NCBI GenBank assembly: GCA_937959115.1
Contig: CALGAW010000040.1
Location: forward strand, 119,118 to 183,117
DNA from: an uncultured Saprospiraceae bacterium
GTDB taxonomy: Bacteria; Bacteroidota; Bacteroidia; Chitinophagales; Saprospiraceae
Length of the DNA: 64,000 bases
Direction of reading: 5' to 3'
Of this stretch, positions 8,588 to 16,387 are shown piece after piece. The notes beneath the pieces are model-generated. The model ran no database searches. It saw only the letters and a program-made list of their open reading frames with translations, and was not told the origin of the DNA. Every line of letters starts with the position of its first letter. Position 1 is the first letter of the stretch. Made by a program: the position numbers and the translations under genes.

Positions 8588-10366
8588 ATGAAACATCTCC
8601 TTCTTCATGTATTTCAACTAGTGTGCTTGTTGTTGACCGTCTTCAACTTAATCGCAAAACCACATCTGGTTGTTGCTGCCTGTCCATCTACGAATGCATT
8701 TGCAACTACTTCTTTGTGCAGGGGAACATTGGACTTTTCCAATAGTTTCAAGCAAAATGCCATCGTTACTTGTAACTTTTCTGTCTTGCTGGAAGGAGCA
8801 TATGACCTTTCTACTGGAAACATGAAAACGACATTAAGACAAGCGGGAAGGATTCCAAATCAGCAGCCTTACAATCATTCCAACTGGAATTATCTAGGGC
8901 AAGAACAGATAGCATCTTTACCTACAGGAATGGTAGACTGGGTGCTCCTTTCTTTTCGCGAATCACTTTCTAGTGGATGCATTACACGAAAGGCAGCAGT
9001 TTTACTGGATGATGGTACAATTGAACCATTTGACATCGATATTCCTTCCAATTTGAGTGCAGTCTTTGTGATGGTAGAACATCGTAACCACCTGCCTGTC
9101 ATTACTGACCAACCGATCCCTATCACTAATGGAGTACTTACTTTTGATTTTACCCAAACAGAAGGCTATACAGGAATTGGAAGTGGACAAAAACAACTTG
9201 GCAATAAATGGGGCCTCATTGCTGGAAATGGTGACCAAAATTCAAGAACGGGTTATGACCTTAATGCCTTAGATATTGCTTTTTGGAATCCGGTAAACGG
9301 TACATTTAATGTTTATAATCCTGCAGACTATAATATGGACAATGATGTATCTGCTAATGATCGTGTCTTATGGGGCGCTAATAATGGTATATTTTCTGGA
9401 ATACCTAAGTTAAATTGTAGTATTCCTGACGAACTTCAAACGCTAACACTGACCTGCATTTTTGAAGAAAACTTTGACGCACAACCAGATTTTTCTAATC
9501 CAACAAATAACTTTTATTGTCGCGTGGGTGCGGGCCCTGGCTGCACTGTCATGCCGACAGGATGGTCTGATTTTACTGTGTCTAATGAGCGATTTCACCC
9601 AATCGAGCAGAACGATCCGAGCCTTGAACCAAATCTTCAAATCAATAGTACCCAAGCAAGAGGCTCATCTGGTAAAAGCCTTCTGTTGTATGATGAGTCA
9701 TTTGGGAATTCAGGCCAATGGGGCTCGGATGTAATGTTGGCAAAGAAACTGGATACTGGCTATTCGGATTTGTATGTGGAAATGTGGATCAAGTTTCAAC
9801 CTGGTTATCGTTGGCATCTCGTCGAATTAGGAAATGGTCAAAATTCAGCAAAAATATTAAGAATTGGCCATCGAGAACCTGGTCAGGACGGATTGTCCTT
9901 TGGGGCGAATAGATACAATGGACCCATGGCATTTATAAATGCGATGATTTGGGCTCAAACGAGTACCGGTAGCAACAGAGCAGTATTGAAGGCTTCCCCG
10001 AGATGCGACCCTCAACAAACTGACTATTTTTGTCCGGACTACAATGGTGGCAATATCCAGGGGTTTTTAAACAACCAAGGCACATTTGCACAGACCTTTG
10101 GTGATGGCAATTGGCACAAGATTGGAGCTCGTATGAAACTGAATTCCAGCCCGGGAGTCCATGACGGAATCATGATGTTATTTTACGACGATGAGCTAGT
10201 AGTATCTGTTAATGATATTCCCTGGAGAGCAATAGGTTCACCAGCGGGTACTTTATTGAATTCAGTGATCATCGGGGGTAATATGCACAACTACCCTGAA
10301 CCCGAAGCTAATATGTTTGAACAATGGTATGCAATCGACGATGTAAAAATTTACTCCATCCAATAA
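8588..10366 (+). CDS. Secreted protein: dockerin-like module plus jelly-roll domain
   Basis: The 592-residue protein has an N-terminal signal (about residues 1-31). Residues 60-278 form a module also found at the end of the pectate lyase at 55109-57337: C-N-F-S-V-L-L-E-G-x-Y-D, DWVLLSFR, VEHRNHLPV, NKWGLIAGNGDQ. It closes with a dockerin-like Asp-rich loop, DYNMDNDVSANDRVLW...NNGIFSGIPK. Residues 295-592 are a concanavalin-like beta-sandwich typical of polysaccharide lyases or carbohydrate-binding proteins (EENFD start, YVEMWIKF, GNWHKIGARMKLN, WYAIDDVKIY end). Catalytic residues cannot be assigned. No T9SS tail is present. A role on extracellular polysaccharide is inference. Confidence 0.65.
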   Translation: MKHLLLHVFQLVCLLLTVFNLIAKPHLVVAACPSTNAFATTSLCRGTLDFSNSFKQNAIVTCNFSVLLEGAYDLSTGNMKTTLRQAGRIPNQQPYNHSNWNYLGQEQIASLPTGMVDWVLLSFRESLSSGCITRKAAVLLDDGTIEPFDIDIPSNLSAVFVMVEHRNHLPVITDQPIPITNGVLTFDFTQTEGYTGIGSGQKQLGNKWGLIAGNGDQNSRTGYDLNALDIAFWNPVNGTFNVYNPADYNMDNDVSANDRVLWGANNGIFSGIPKLNCSIPDELQTLTLTCIFEENFDAQPDFSNPTNNFYCRVGAGPGCTVMPTGWSDFTVSNERFHPIEQNDPSLEPNLQINSTQARGSSGKSLLLYDESFGNSGQWGSDVMLAKKLDTGYSDLYVEMWIKFQPGYRWHLVELGNGQNSAKILRIGHREPGQDGLSFGANRYNGPMAFINAMIWAQTSTGSNRAVLKASPRCDPQQTDYFCPDYNGGNIQGFLNNQGTFAQTFGDGNWHKIGARMKLNSSPGVHDGIMMLFYDDELVVSVNDIPWRAIGSPAGTLLNSVIIGGNMHNYPEPEANMFEQWYAIDDVKIYSIQ

Positions 10367-11290
10367 AAACTAAAATTCTTCCGCTTAGCACAGTAACCAG
10401 GGGCGTTTTTTAAAAGCCAGTTTAAATTTAATGATTATTTTCTATTTTTAAACTGTCATAATTTTACGTAAGCCTACAGTGTAACCCGAATGGTATGTGT
10501 TAATATAATAAGAAAAAGAGTGAAAATCTAATTGATTTTTACTTTTTAAGCACCTTGAAAACCAAGCAAAAATGCGTTGCGTTCTCCATTGATTAAAGTA
10601 TATTTCAAGCAATAGAATTTAAGCAATCAGTGATTTAATAAGGTTTATATGGTTTAGTCTTTTGAAAATGACGATTAACTCTCTTCTGGATTACTTTGCA
10701 TTATCCGTTTTTTATAAATAAAGACGCTTCATCTTGCATTATCAGTTAAAAATACATTATCCCAAACCAATAATCCTCTATAAAACGTTGATTTATATTG
10801 GAAATTGATTGAATTCATTTTTCAGATAAAGTCGCTTGCATTCTAGTATAATTGTCAAATAATGGAAAATATTTAAATGAAAAAATCTTGATATTTATAT
10901 AGCGGTATTTAAGATTACATATTAATCAAGGTAGTAAATATTAGAATCCTATATGTTGATTCAATGCAGTTTTAGCAATGCTTATAAAAAATGTAAAACG
11001 ACACTATGTGATCGGTCAAAATAAGTTTAGCCAATCTATGTCTTCCTTTTTGAAGACATATCGACTCGAACTATCGATCCTTAAAAAAAGAATCAAGTTT
11101 AGACTAAAACTTAAAGCTATCGCTATATCGAATCGTAGGATCACTGAAGTTCGGACCATCATTTTTCAACGCTCAATAGTTGAGATGTTGGTCTAGTTCG
11201 TTCTTTAAAATAGCGGCGCATTTTGGGCTCTGTTTATTTTATCTCTTCACGAATTCAATGTATCTATTAACTTAATTAAATATATTAACT
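10367..11290. other. AT-rich intergenic region, 924 bp
   Basis: No supported gene is visible. A 72-codon frame at 10978-11196 has biased, repetitive Lys/Arg/Ile content and no recognisable start context. A short direct repeat (TTGCATTATC followed by C/AGTT) occurs twice near 10697 and 10736. There is no tRNA-like or terminator-like structure that I can identify. Confidence 0.5.
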
Positions 11291-11977
11291 ATGGAAATTT
11301 TCAATTTAAAGCTAATGTTAATCAGCATAGCAATATGCACCAGCTCATTCTTTTTTACCTCTTGTCAACAGGATGCATTGGATCTTACCGATACACAAGA
11401 AATGATTATGGAAGAAGCCTCTGACGATCATTCCAAGCGTATAGAACTGACTAGCGAAAATGGATTAAGTAAAATTTTTATCTCTGTTTCAAGTAATGAC
11501 GAAGCACGATTACAGGAAATTCGCTCTGAGGACTTTAAAATTGCTCCAATTTTTGAAAAACCCAACGAAACTGAAAATCATATTTTGTTTGATGAAAATA
11601 ATAATGAATCAGAAGAAATGGAGGTTATCAGTGGTCAGGTACCTGTAACTTTTTCTGTAGATAAGGAGGAATTGGAAGAAGGAGCAATTGGCTACAGTGT
11701 AGACGTTAAGCGAAAAGGTTCATCTGGTCGTGCCTGGGAATATGATAACTGGAAAACATCTCATGACAACATGTGGTTCAAGGTAACTTCGGCTTGTATC
11801 TATCCCTATTTTTATACTAAAGATTACTGCCAAAACAGTTTTATGTTTAAAGCTAGTACCTCCTTGTGTAATGGTTGGGCTGCAACTAGCACCCAAAGAC
11901 ATTCCTGCCAAATGTATGCCAAGATTCGATGGAACAATAGTTACTACACTTGGTATAAGTTTAAGTTCTATACCTAA
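11291..11977 (+). CDS. Hypothetical lipoprotein, Cys-rich C-terminus
   Basis: The 228-residue protein has a lipoprotein signal (lipobox FTSC, Cys about residue 25), an acidic middle, and an aromatic, Cys-rich C-terminal domain (residues 145-228). That domain carries four Cys (SACIYPYF, DYCQNSF, SLCNGW, HSCQMY), probably two disulphides. It resembles no family I know. The overall plan of lipobox, acidic spacer and small Cys/aromatic domain recalls the two small lipoproteins at 49952-50951, so they may be distant relatives. Confidence 0.65.
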   Translation: MEIFNLKLMLISIAICTSSFFFTSCQQDALDLTDTQEMIMEEASDDHSKRIELTSENGLSKIFISVSSNDEARLQEIRSEDFKIAPIFEKPNETENHILFDENNNESEEMEVISGQVPVTFSVDKEELEEGAIGYSVDVKRKGSSGRAWEYDNWKTSHDNMWFKVTSACIYPYFYTKDYCQNSFMFKASTSLCNGWAATSTQRHSCQMYAKIRWNNSYYTWYKFKFYT

Positions 11978-12025
11978 TGCTAAGTGACGCTTCACTAAGC
12001 CAAAATCAAATAAAAAAGTTTCAAG

Positions 12026-12071
12026 GAGAAGCTGAAAAGATTAGAGCCTTCCATAATCTTTTCAGCTTCTC
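12026..12071. terminator. Strong hairpin between convergent genes
   Basis: A perfect 18-bp inverted repeat (12026-12043 with 12054-12071, loop GAGCCTTCCA) lies between the ends of the lipoprotein gene and fhs. On the minus strand it is followed by a T-rich run (CTTTTTTATTT). It is best read as a terminator for fhs and probably acts on both strands. The rest of the 337-bp gap (11978-12314) shows nothing else. Confidence 0.7.
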
Positions 12072-12314
12072 TGGCTTATTCCTACAGAAAACATACTTTT
12101 TATAACTGCTAGTTGTAAGGGAGGTTTTGCCACAACAGGGAGAGTGCCGAAGAGCGCGACACGGAGCTGGGTGGAAGCAGTGCCAAGAGGGAGGACTACC
12201 CAGCTGAGTGAAAGCCCCATAATAAACTGATTGCGAAATTTGCCCGATAACTTCGCTGGAGAACATCCGCAGTAATTATGCAGAATAACCCCCAATTCGT
12301 ACAACTCATTCCCC

Positions 12315-13982
12315 TTAAAACAACCCTTCAATTTCTCCCCCCTCACCAATATCAATGTGCTCCGCGGAAGGTACAGATGGCAGTCCAGGCATCCGTAGTA
12401 TATCCCCAGTAATCGGAACCAAGAATCCAGCTCCAGCCGCAATCTCTATCTGGCGCACCGTAACAATAAAGTCTTTGGGTCTACCGAGCAATTTCGGATT
12501 GTCTGAGAGCGATTTCTGGGTTTTGGCAATACAGACAGGCAACGCTTCTAAATTGAGCTTCTTGATGCGTCTGAGGTCGCGTTTGGCTTGTTTCGTATAG
12601 TCAATGGCTTTGGCTCCATAGATCTTCTTGGCAATCGTTTCAATTTTTTGTTCAACCGACCAGTTCCAATCATATAAAGGTTTAAAAGACTCCGTGCACT
12701 CAGCTACGACTTGCTTAACATGCTCAGCCAGTTGCAATGCGCCTCCCCCACCCTTGGCCCACACGTCAATCGGCGCTGCAGCAATGCCTAACGACTTGCA
12801 ACGGTCTAGGATGGCTTGTACTTCTGCATCTGTGTCTGAGGTAAATCGGTTGACCGCCACCACAGGCTTTACGTTAAACTGCGCAATATTTTCTAGGTGT
12901 TTTTCCATATTGACTAACCCACGTTTCACCGCATCTGCATCTGGTTTGTTCAATTCTTTTAAGTCAACACCGCCGTGATATTTCAACGCACGCACCGTGG
13001 CGACTAGGACAATTGCCTTTGGAGACAACCCAGCAGACTGACACTTGATGTCTAGGAACTTCTCAGCGCCCAAATCAAATCCAAAACCGGCTTCCGTAAC
13101 GACATAATCAGAAAGGGACAGTCCCATCTTAGTCGCCAAAACAGAATTGGTGCCCTGTGCAATATTAGCAAACGGGCCACCATGGATGATTGCTGGTGTG
13201 CCTTCAATGGTTTGTACAAGATTTGGCTTGATTGCGTCCTTTAACAAGGCTGCCATTGCGCCTTGGGCATTTAGATCTCTAGCATAGACTGGCGATTTAT
13301 CAAACTTGAAACCAATGAAGATATTCCCTAGGCGCTCCTTCAAATCCTTGAGTCCAGTCGTCAAGCAGAGAATCGCCATGATCTCTGAGGCCGCTGTAAT
13401 GTCGAAGCCGGTTTCTCTAGGGATTCCAGAACCAGTGCCGCCTAGACCAACGACTACGTTTCTTAGGGAACGATCGTTCATATCCATCACCCGTTTCCAA
13501 CTGACTGTCCTAGGATCAATGTTGATGGATCTTGTTTTACTTTGTATGTTGTTGTCGATTAGTGCGGCTAGGAGATTGTTTGCTTTTTCGATCGCGGAGA
13601 AATCGCCTGTAAAATGTAGGTTGATATCTTCCATGGGTAATACTTGGGAATAGCCACCTCCTGCTGCGCCTCCTTTCATTCCGAATACAGGACCAAGGGA
13701 AGGCTCGCGTAAAACCACGGTGGTATTCAATCCAATCCGATTCATCCCTTGCGACAATCCGATCGAAGTGGTCGTTTTTCCTTCGCCAGCGGGTGTTGGT
13801 GAAATGGCTGAAACTAAAATCAAGTTACTCTTTTTTACCGCTTCTTCGTTGATTAAAGATAGGTTGAGTTTTGCTTTGAACTTGCCATATTGCATGATGT
13901 CATCTTCTTGCAGACCCAGGGCATTTGCGATTTCCTTGATTGGTTTCATAGCGGCCGCTCGGGCGATTTGTATGTCTGTCAT
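12315..13982 (-). CDS. fhs: Formate--tetrahydrofolate ligase
   Basis: This full-length 555-residue enzyme makes 10-formyl-tetrahydrofolate from formate, ATP and tetrahydrofolate in the cytosol. The P-loop is present as TPAGEGKTTTSIGLSQG (about residues 62-78), followed by the family signatures LREPSLGPVFGMKGGAAGGG and FTGDFSAI. VLVATVRALKYHGG and the C-terminal MPGLPSVPSAE motif are also in place. Its start overlaps the stop of mobA by 4 bp (ATGA), so the two are translationally coupled. The grouping with mobA and moeA suggests formate metabolism, since molybdenum-dependent formate dehydrogenase would need the cofactor they make. Confidence 0.97.
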   Translation of the reverse strand: MTDIQIARAAAMKPIKEIANALGLQEDDIMQYGKFKAKLNLSLINEEAVKKSNLILVSAISPTPAGEGKTTTSIGLSQGMNRIGLNTTVVLREPSLGPVFGMKGGAAGGGYSQVLPMEDINLHFTGDFSAIEKANNLLAALIDNNIQSKTRSINIDPRTVSWKRVMDMNDRSLRNVVVGLGGTGSGIPRETGFDITAASEIMAILCLTTGLKDLKERLGNIFIGFKFDKSPVYARDLNAQGAMAALLKDAIKPNLVQTIEGTPAIIHGGPFANIAQGTNSVLATKMGLSLSDYVVTEAGFGFDLGAEKFLDIKCQSAGLSPKAIVLVATVRALKYHGGVDLKELNKPDADAVKRGLVNMEKHLENIAQFNVKPVVAVNRFTSDTDAEVQAILDRCKSLGIAAAPIDVWAKGGGGALQLAEHVKQVVAECTESFKPLYDWNWSVEQKIETIAKKIYGAKAIDYTKQAKRDLRRIKKLNLEALPVCIAKTQKSLSDNPKLLGRPKDFIVTVRQIEIAAGAGFLVPITGDILRMPGLPSVPSAEHIDIGEGGEIEGLF

Positions 13983-15112
13983 AGTGTTTTACGTTTATAC
14001 TGATCTAATTCTTCAGGAGTGTTTACATTCAACAACAATTGATTGTCCTGCGGATGAATTTCGTTTATATTACTATTGATCAACACCTTACGTGGACAGC
14101 TATACCCCCAACTCAAAAACTGGAGCAATGTGGGATAACTTTTGGGCTCCCAAATGGTGAATAACGGATCTGGAAACCCAGTAACTGAATTGTGAAAGGC
14201 TGTTGCAAGTTTCGATGGATCTCTGTTCTCAAGTAAATAGTTGATCGCTCGGGTATTCAAATGTGGTAGATCGCTGGCCACTACGAGCCAAGCTGCTTGT
14301 GGATCTTGCTGAAAGGCAGTGAGGATGGCTCCAAAGGGACCAAGGCCAATCATCTTATCTGGCAAAATCGGATACGCCTTTAGCGCTTCTTGTTGATCGT
14401 GTCTGCAAGATAATTGTACGGATTCGCAGCAAGGTTCTAGTAGGCTGAGTAGGTGTTCCCGCTGCGGCTTTCCGTGGTAGCTGATGACGGTTTTGTCATG
14501 GCCCATCCGTTGGCTTTTTCCTCCTGCGAGCACTAAGCCTTTTACTTTTGGGATGGCGGCTTTCAATTGTTCATTTATCCAAGCAGCTATTTTGTCAATT
14601 TGATGGGTGCTGAATCTTGGAATGCGATCCAACTCTGGCAAGTGACTTGTGAGATAATCTGGGATGCTAGCGTCTCCTTCTACTAGGATACATTGCACAT
14701 CTGTCAACCGATCTAACTTCCTACTGAGTGACTCTTCTTTTCTGGGATCGATGACCACAATTTGCTGCTTGGCTTTGTAGTGATTCCCATTTACAAGGAC
14801 AAGATCCTGTTCATTAAATAACTGTCTGAACTGAAAACTGTTTGGTTCTTGCGTTTGATTGATCGAATATTGACTGATATTATTGGTCACTACCTTTTGC
14901 GCATTGTGGTAAAGAGGATCTGATGCATCGATGGGTCGTTCTTTATGATCAGCATCAATATAGCCAATATTGTAGGTGGAGGAAAGTTCCTTTATGACTC
15001 CAAAAGCAATCCGTTTTAAATTACCGCAAGGTGTTCCAATTATAGCCAATTCATTCCTAGAGAATTGCCCAAATTCTGGACGTTTTAATTTTGCATGTTT
15101 TTGATGTGCCAA
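13979..15112 (-). CDS. mobA: MobA-type molybdenum cofactor guanylyltransferase with MobB-like N-terminal domain
   Basis: Residues 190-377 are a MobA nucleotidyltransferase: GLVLAGGKSQRMGHDK is the GTP-binding loop, GLGPFGAILTAF and WLVVASDLPHL hold the metal-binding Asp. It attaches GMP to molybdopterin to form the guanine dinucleotide cofactor. Residues 20-180 resemble MobB, but the P-loop is degenerate (AIIGTPCGNLKRI in place of G-x-x-G-x-G-K-T). The GTPase half may therefore only bind partners. It overlaps fhs by 4 bp and follows moeA by 40 bp, forming one operon. Confidence 0.85.
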   Translation of the reverse strand: MAHQKHAKLKRPEFGQFSRNELAIIGTPCGNLKRIAFGVIKELSSTYNIGYIDADHKERPIDASDPLYHNAQKVVTNNISQYSINQTQEPNSFQFRQLFNEQDLVLVNGNHYKAKQQIVVIDPRKEESLSRKLDRLTDVQCILVEGDASIPDYLTSHLPELDRIPRFSTHQIDKIAAWINEQLKAAIPKVKGLVLAGGKSQRMGHDKTVISYHGKPQREHLLSLLEPCCESVQLSCRHDQQEALKAYPILPDKMIGLGPFGAILTAFQQDPQAAWLVVASDLPHLNTRAINYLLENRDPSKLATAFHNSVTGFPDPLFTIWEPKSYPTLLQFLSWGYSCPRKVLINSNINEIHPQDNQLLLNVNTPEELDQYKRKTL

Positions 15113-15152
15113 GATTTTTTATTGTTAAACCCTGTTTATGCAGGAATCCGAG

Positions 15153-16295
15153 TTAAAATTTAAAATAACGATAATAATTTTCCTTCTTATAAACTAGCTC
15201 CCCTTTTGGTAACTCCACAAAGCCATCTGTATGTACAAGATTAGCAAAATCACCAGAACCATTTCCCTTAAAAGGATGGGCGATGACGGCATTGTTTACT
15301 ACTTCAAGCTTAACAGGAACAAAATAGGTTAAATCTGGTTTAAAATGAACATCTTCACTTAATTTATAGGATAATTTCATCTCAGGCTTAGCGCCTAACT
15401 GTTGATTTAACCAAGGGAATATATATCGATGCGCACAGATGAAGGTAGAGACGGGGTTTCCTGGCAAGGCAAAAACGATGGTGCTGTGTAGCGAAGAATA
15501 ACCAAACCAAAATGGCTTGCCTGGTCGTTGTTTTACTTTATGAAATACCTTGTGCACCCCCAATGATTCGAAGGCTTCTGGGAGATAATCAAATTTCCCT
15601 TTAGACACACCACCACTTAAGATTAGCACATCCTGACTTTTTATCAACTCTTCTAAGGCGAACAAAATCTCTTGTTTGTTATCTTTTAAATGGTGCAAAC
15701 TACTTGGAACGCCTCGTTCACTCAATGCTGCAGCCAACATATGGCTATTCGACCTTCGGATTTGATGGGACAATGGCTCCTGCTCTACTTTCACAAGTTC
15801 ATCTCCCGTAGAAATAATGGCAATATTCGGCAATGAACGTACTTGAACAGTGGTTTTTCCTACACTTGCTAGAATGGCCATTTCTGCCGCTCTAATTGTG
15901 GTGTTAATTGCAACGATCTCCGTTCCTATCGTTCTATCAGACCCTTGTCTATGAACATTTTGCCCATCTTTTAATTTGTCAACAGCTACCGTCGCCACTC
16001 CGTTTTCAATTTGCAAATCCTCATATCGGATCACGGTATCCGCATCGTTTGGCAATACTGCTCCTGTCATTACCTCTAAGCAAGTATTCGACTGCTCAAG
16101 CGTCTTTTGCCGATCACCAGCTGCTTGTATTCCTTGAATTGGAAATTGCCGATTCCCTTGTTCAAAATCGTTATATCGTATGGCAATACCATCCATTGTA
16201 ATCCTATGAAAAGGTGGAAAGTCTCGATCTGCAACGACTGATTCAGCAAGAATTCTCCCTAGGGAATCTTCCATAGAAACCTCCTGGATAGCCAA
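15153..16295 (-). CDS. moeA: Molybdopterin molybdenumtransferase MoeA
   Basis: The protein inserts molybdate into adenylylated molybdopterin. Signatures are FPPFHRITMDGIAIRY, GQNVHRQGSD, the substrate-binding TGDEL, LILSGGVSKGKFDYLP and the PGNPVS motif near the C-terminus (FALPGNPVSTFI). The 380-codon frame begins with TTG at 16293-16295. The open frame continues upstream for 26 codons with a good MoeA N-terminal helix (IIEVDKALELIFEQSISLA), yet contains no ATG. Translation may begin at a rare codon near 16343-16346, or at TTG 16295. An in-frame ATG nine codons later follows AGGAGG but would cut into the domain. Confidence 0.9.
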   Translation of the reverse strand: MAIQEVSMEDSLGRILAESVVADRDFPPFHRITMDGIAIRYNDFEQGNRQFPIQGIQAAGDRQKTLEQSNTCLEVMTGAVLPNDADTVIRYEDLQIENGVATVAVDKLKDGQNVHRQGSDRTIGTEIVAINTTIRAAEMAILASVGKTTVQVRSLPNIAIISTGDELVKVEQEPLSHQIRRSNSHMLAAALSERGVPSSLHHLKDNKQEILFALEELIKSQDVLILSGGVSKGKFDYLPEAFESLGVHKVFHKVKQRPGKPFWFGYSSLHSTIVFALPGNPVSTFICAHRYIFPWLNQQLGAKPEMKLSYKLSEDVHFKPDLTYFVPVKLEVVNNAVIAHPFKGNGSGDFANLVHTDGFVELPKGELVYKKENYYRYFKF

Positions 16296-16387
16296 TGAAA
16301 TAGATTGTTCAAAAATAAGCTCGAGCGCCTTGTCTACTTCAATTATTGATAAGTTCGAGTTGATAATTGTTAATTATTAATTGATAA

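Noticed and set aside
10978..11196. 72-codon frame in the 924-bp gap
   Set aside because: It consists of low-complexity Lys/Arg/Ile sequence with no homology visible and AT-rich flanks without promoter or signal.
12062..12442. Minus-strand frame overlapping the 3' end of fhs
   Set aside because: It overlaps the fhs coding end in another frame, covers the terminator hairpin and shows no recognisable domain.
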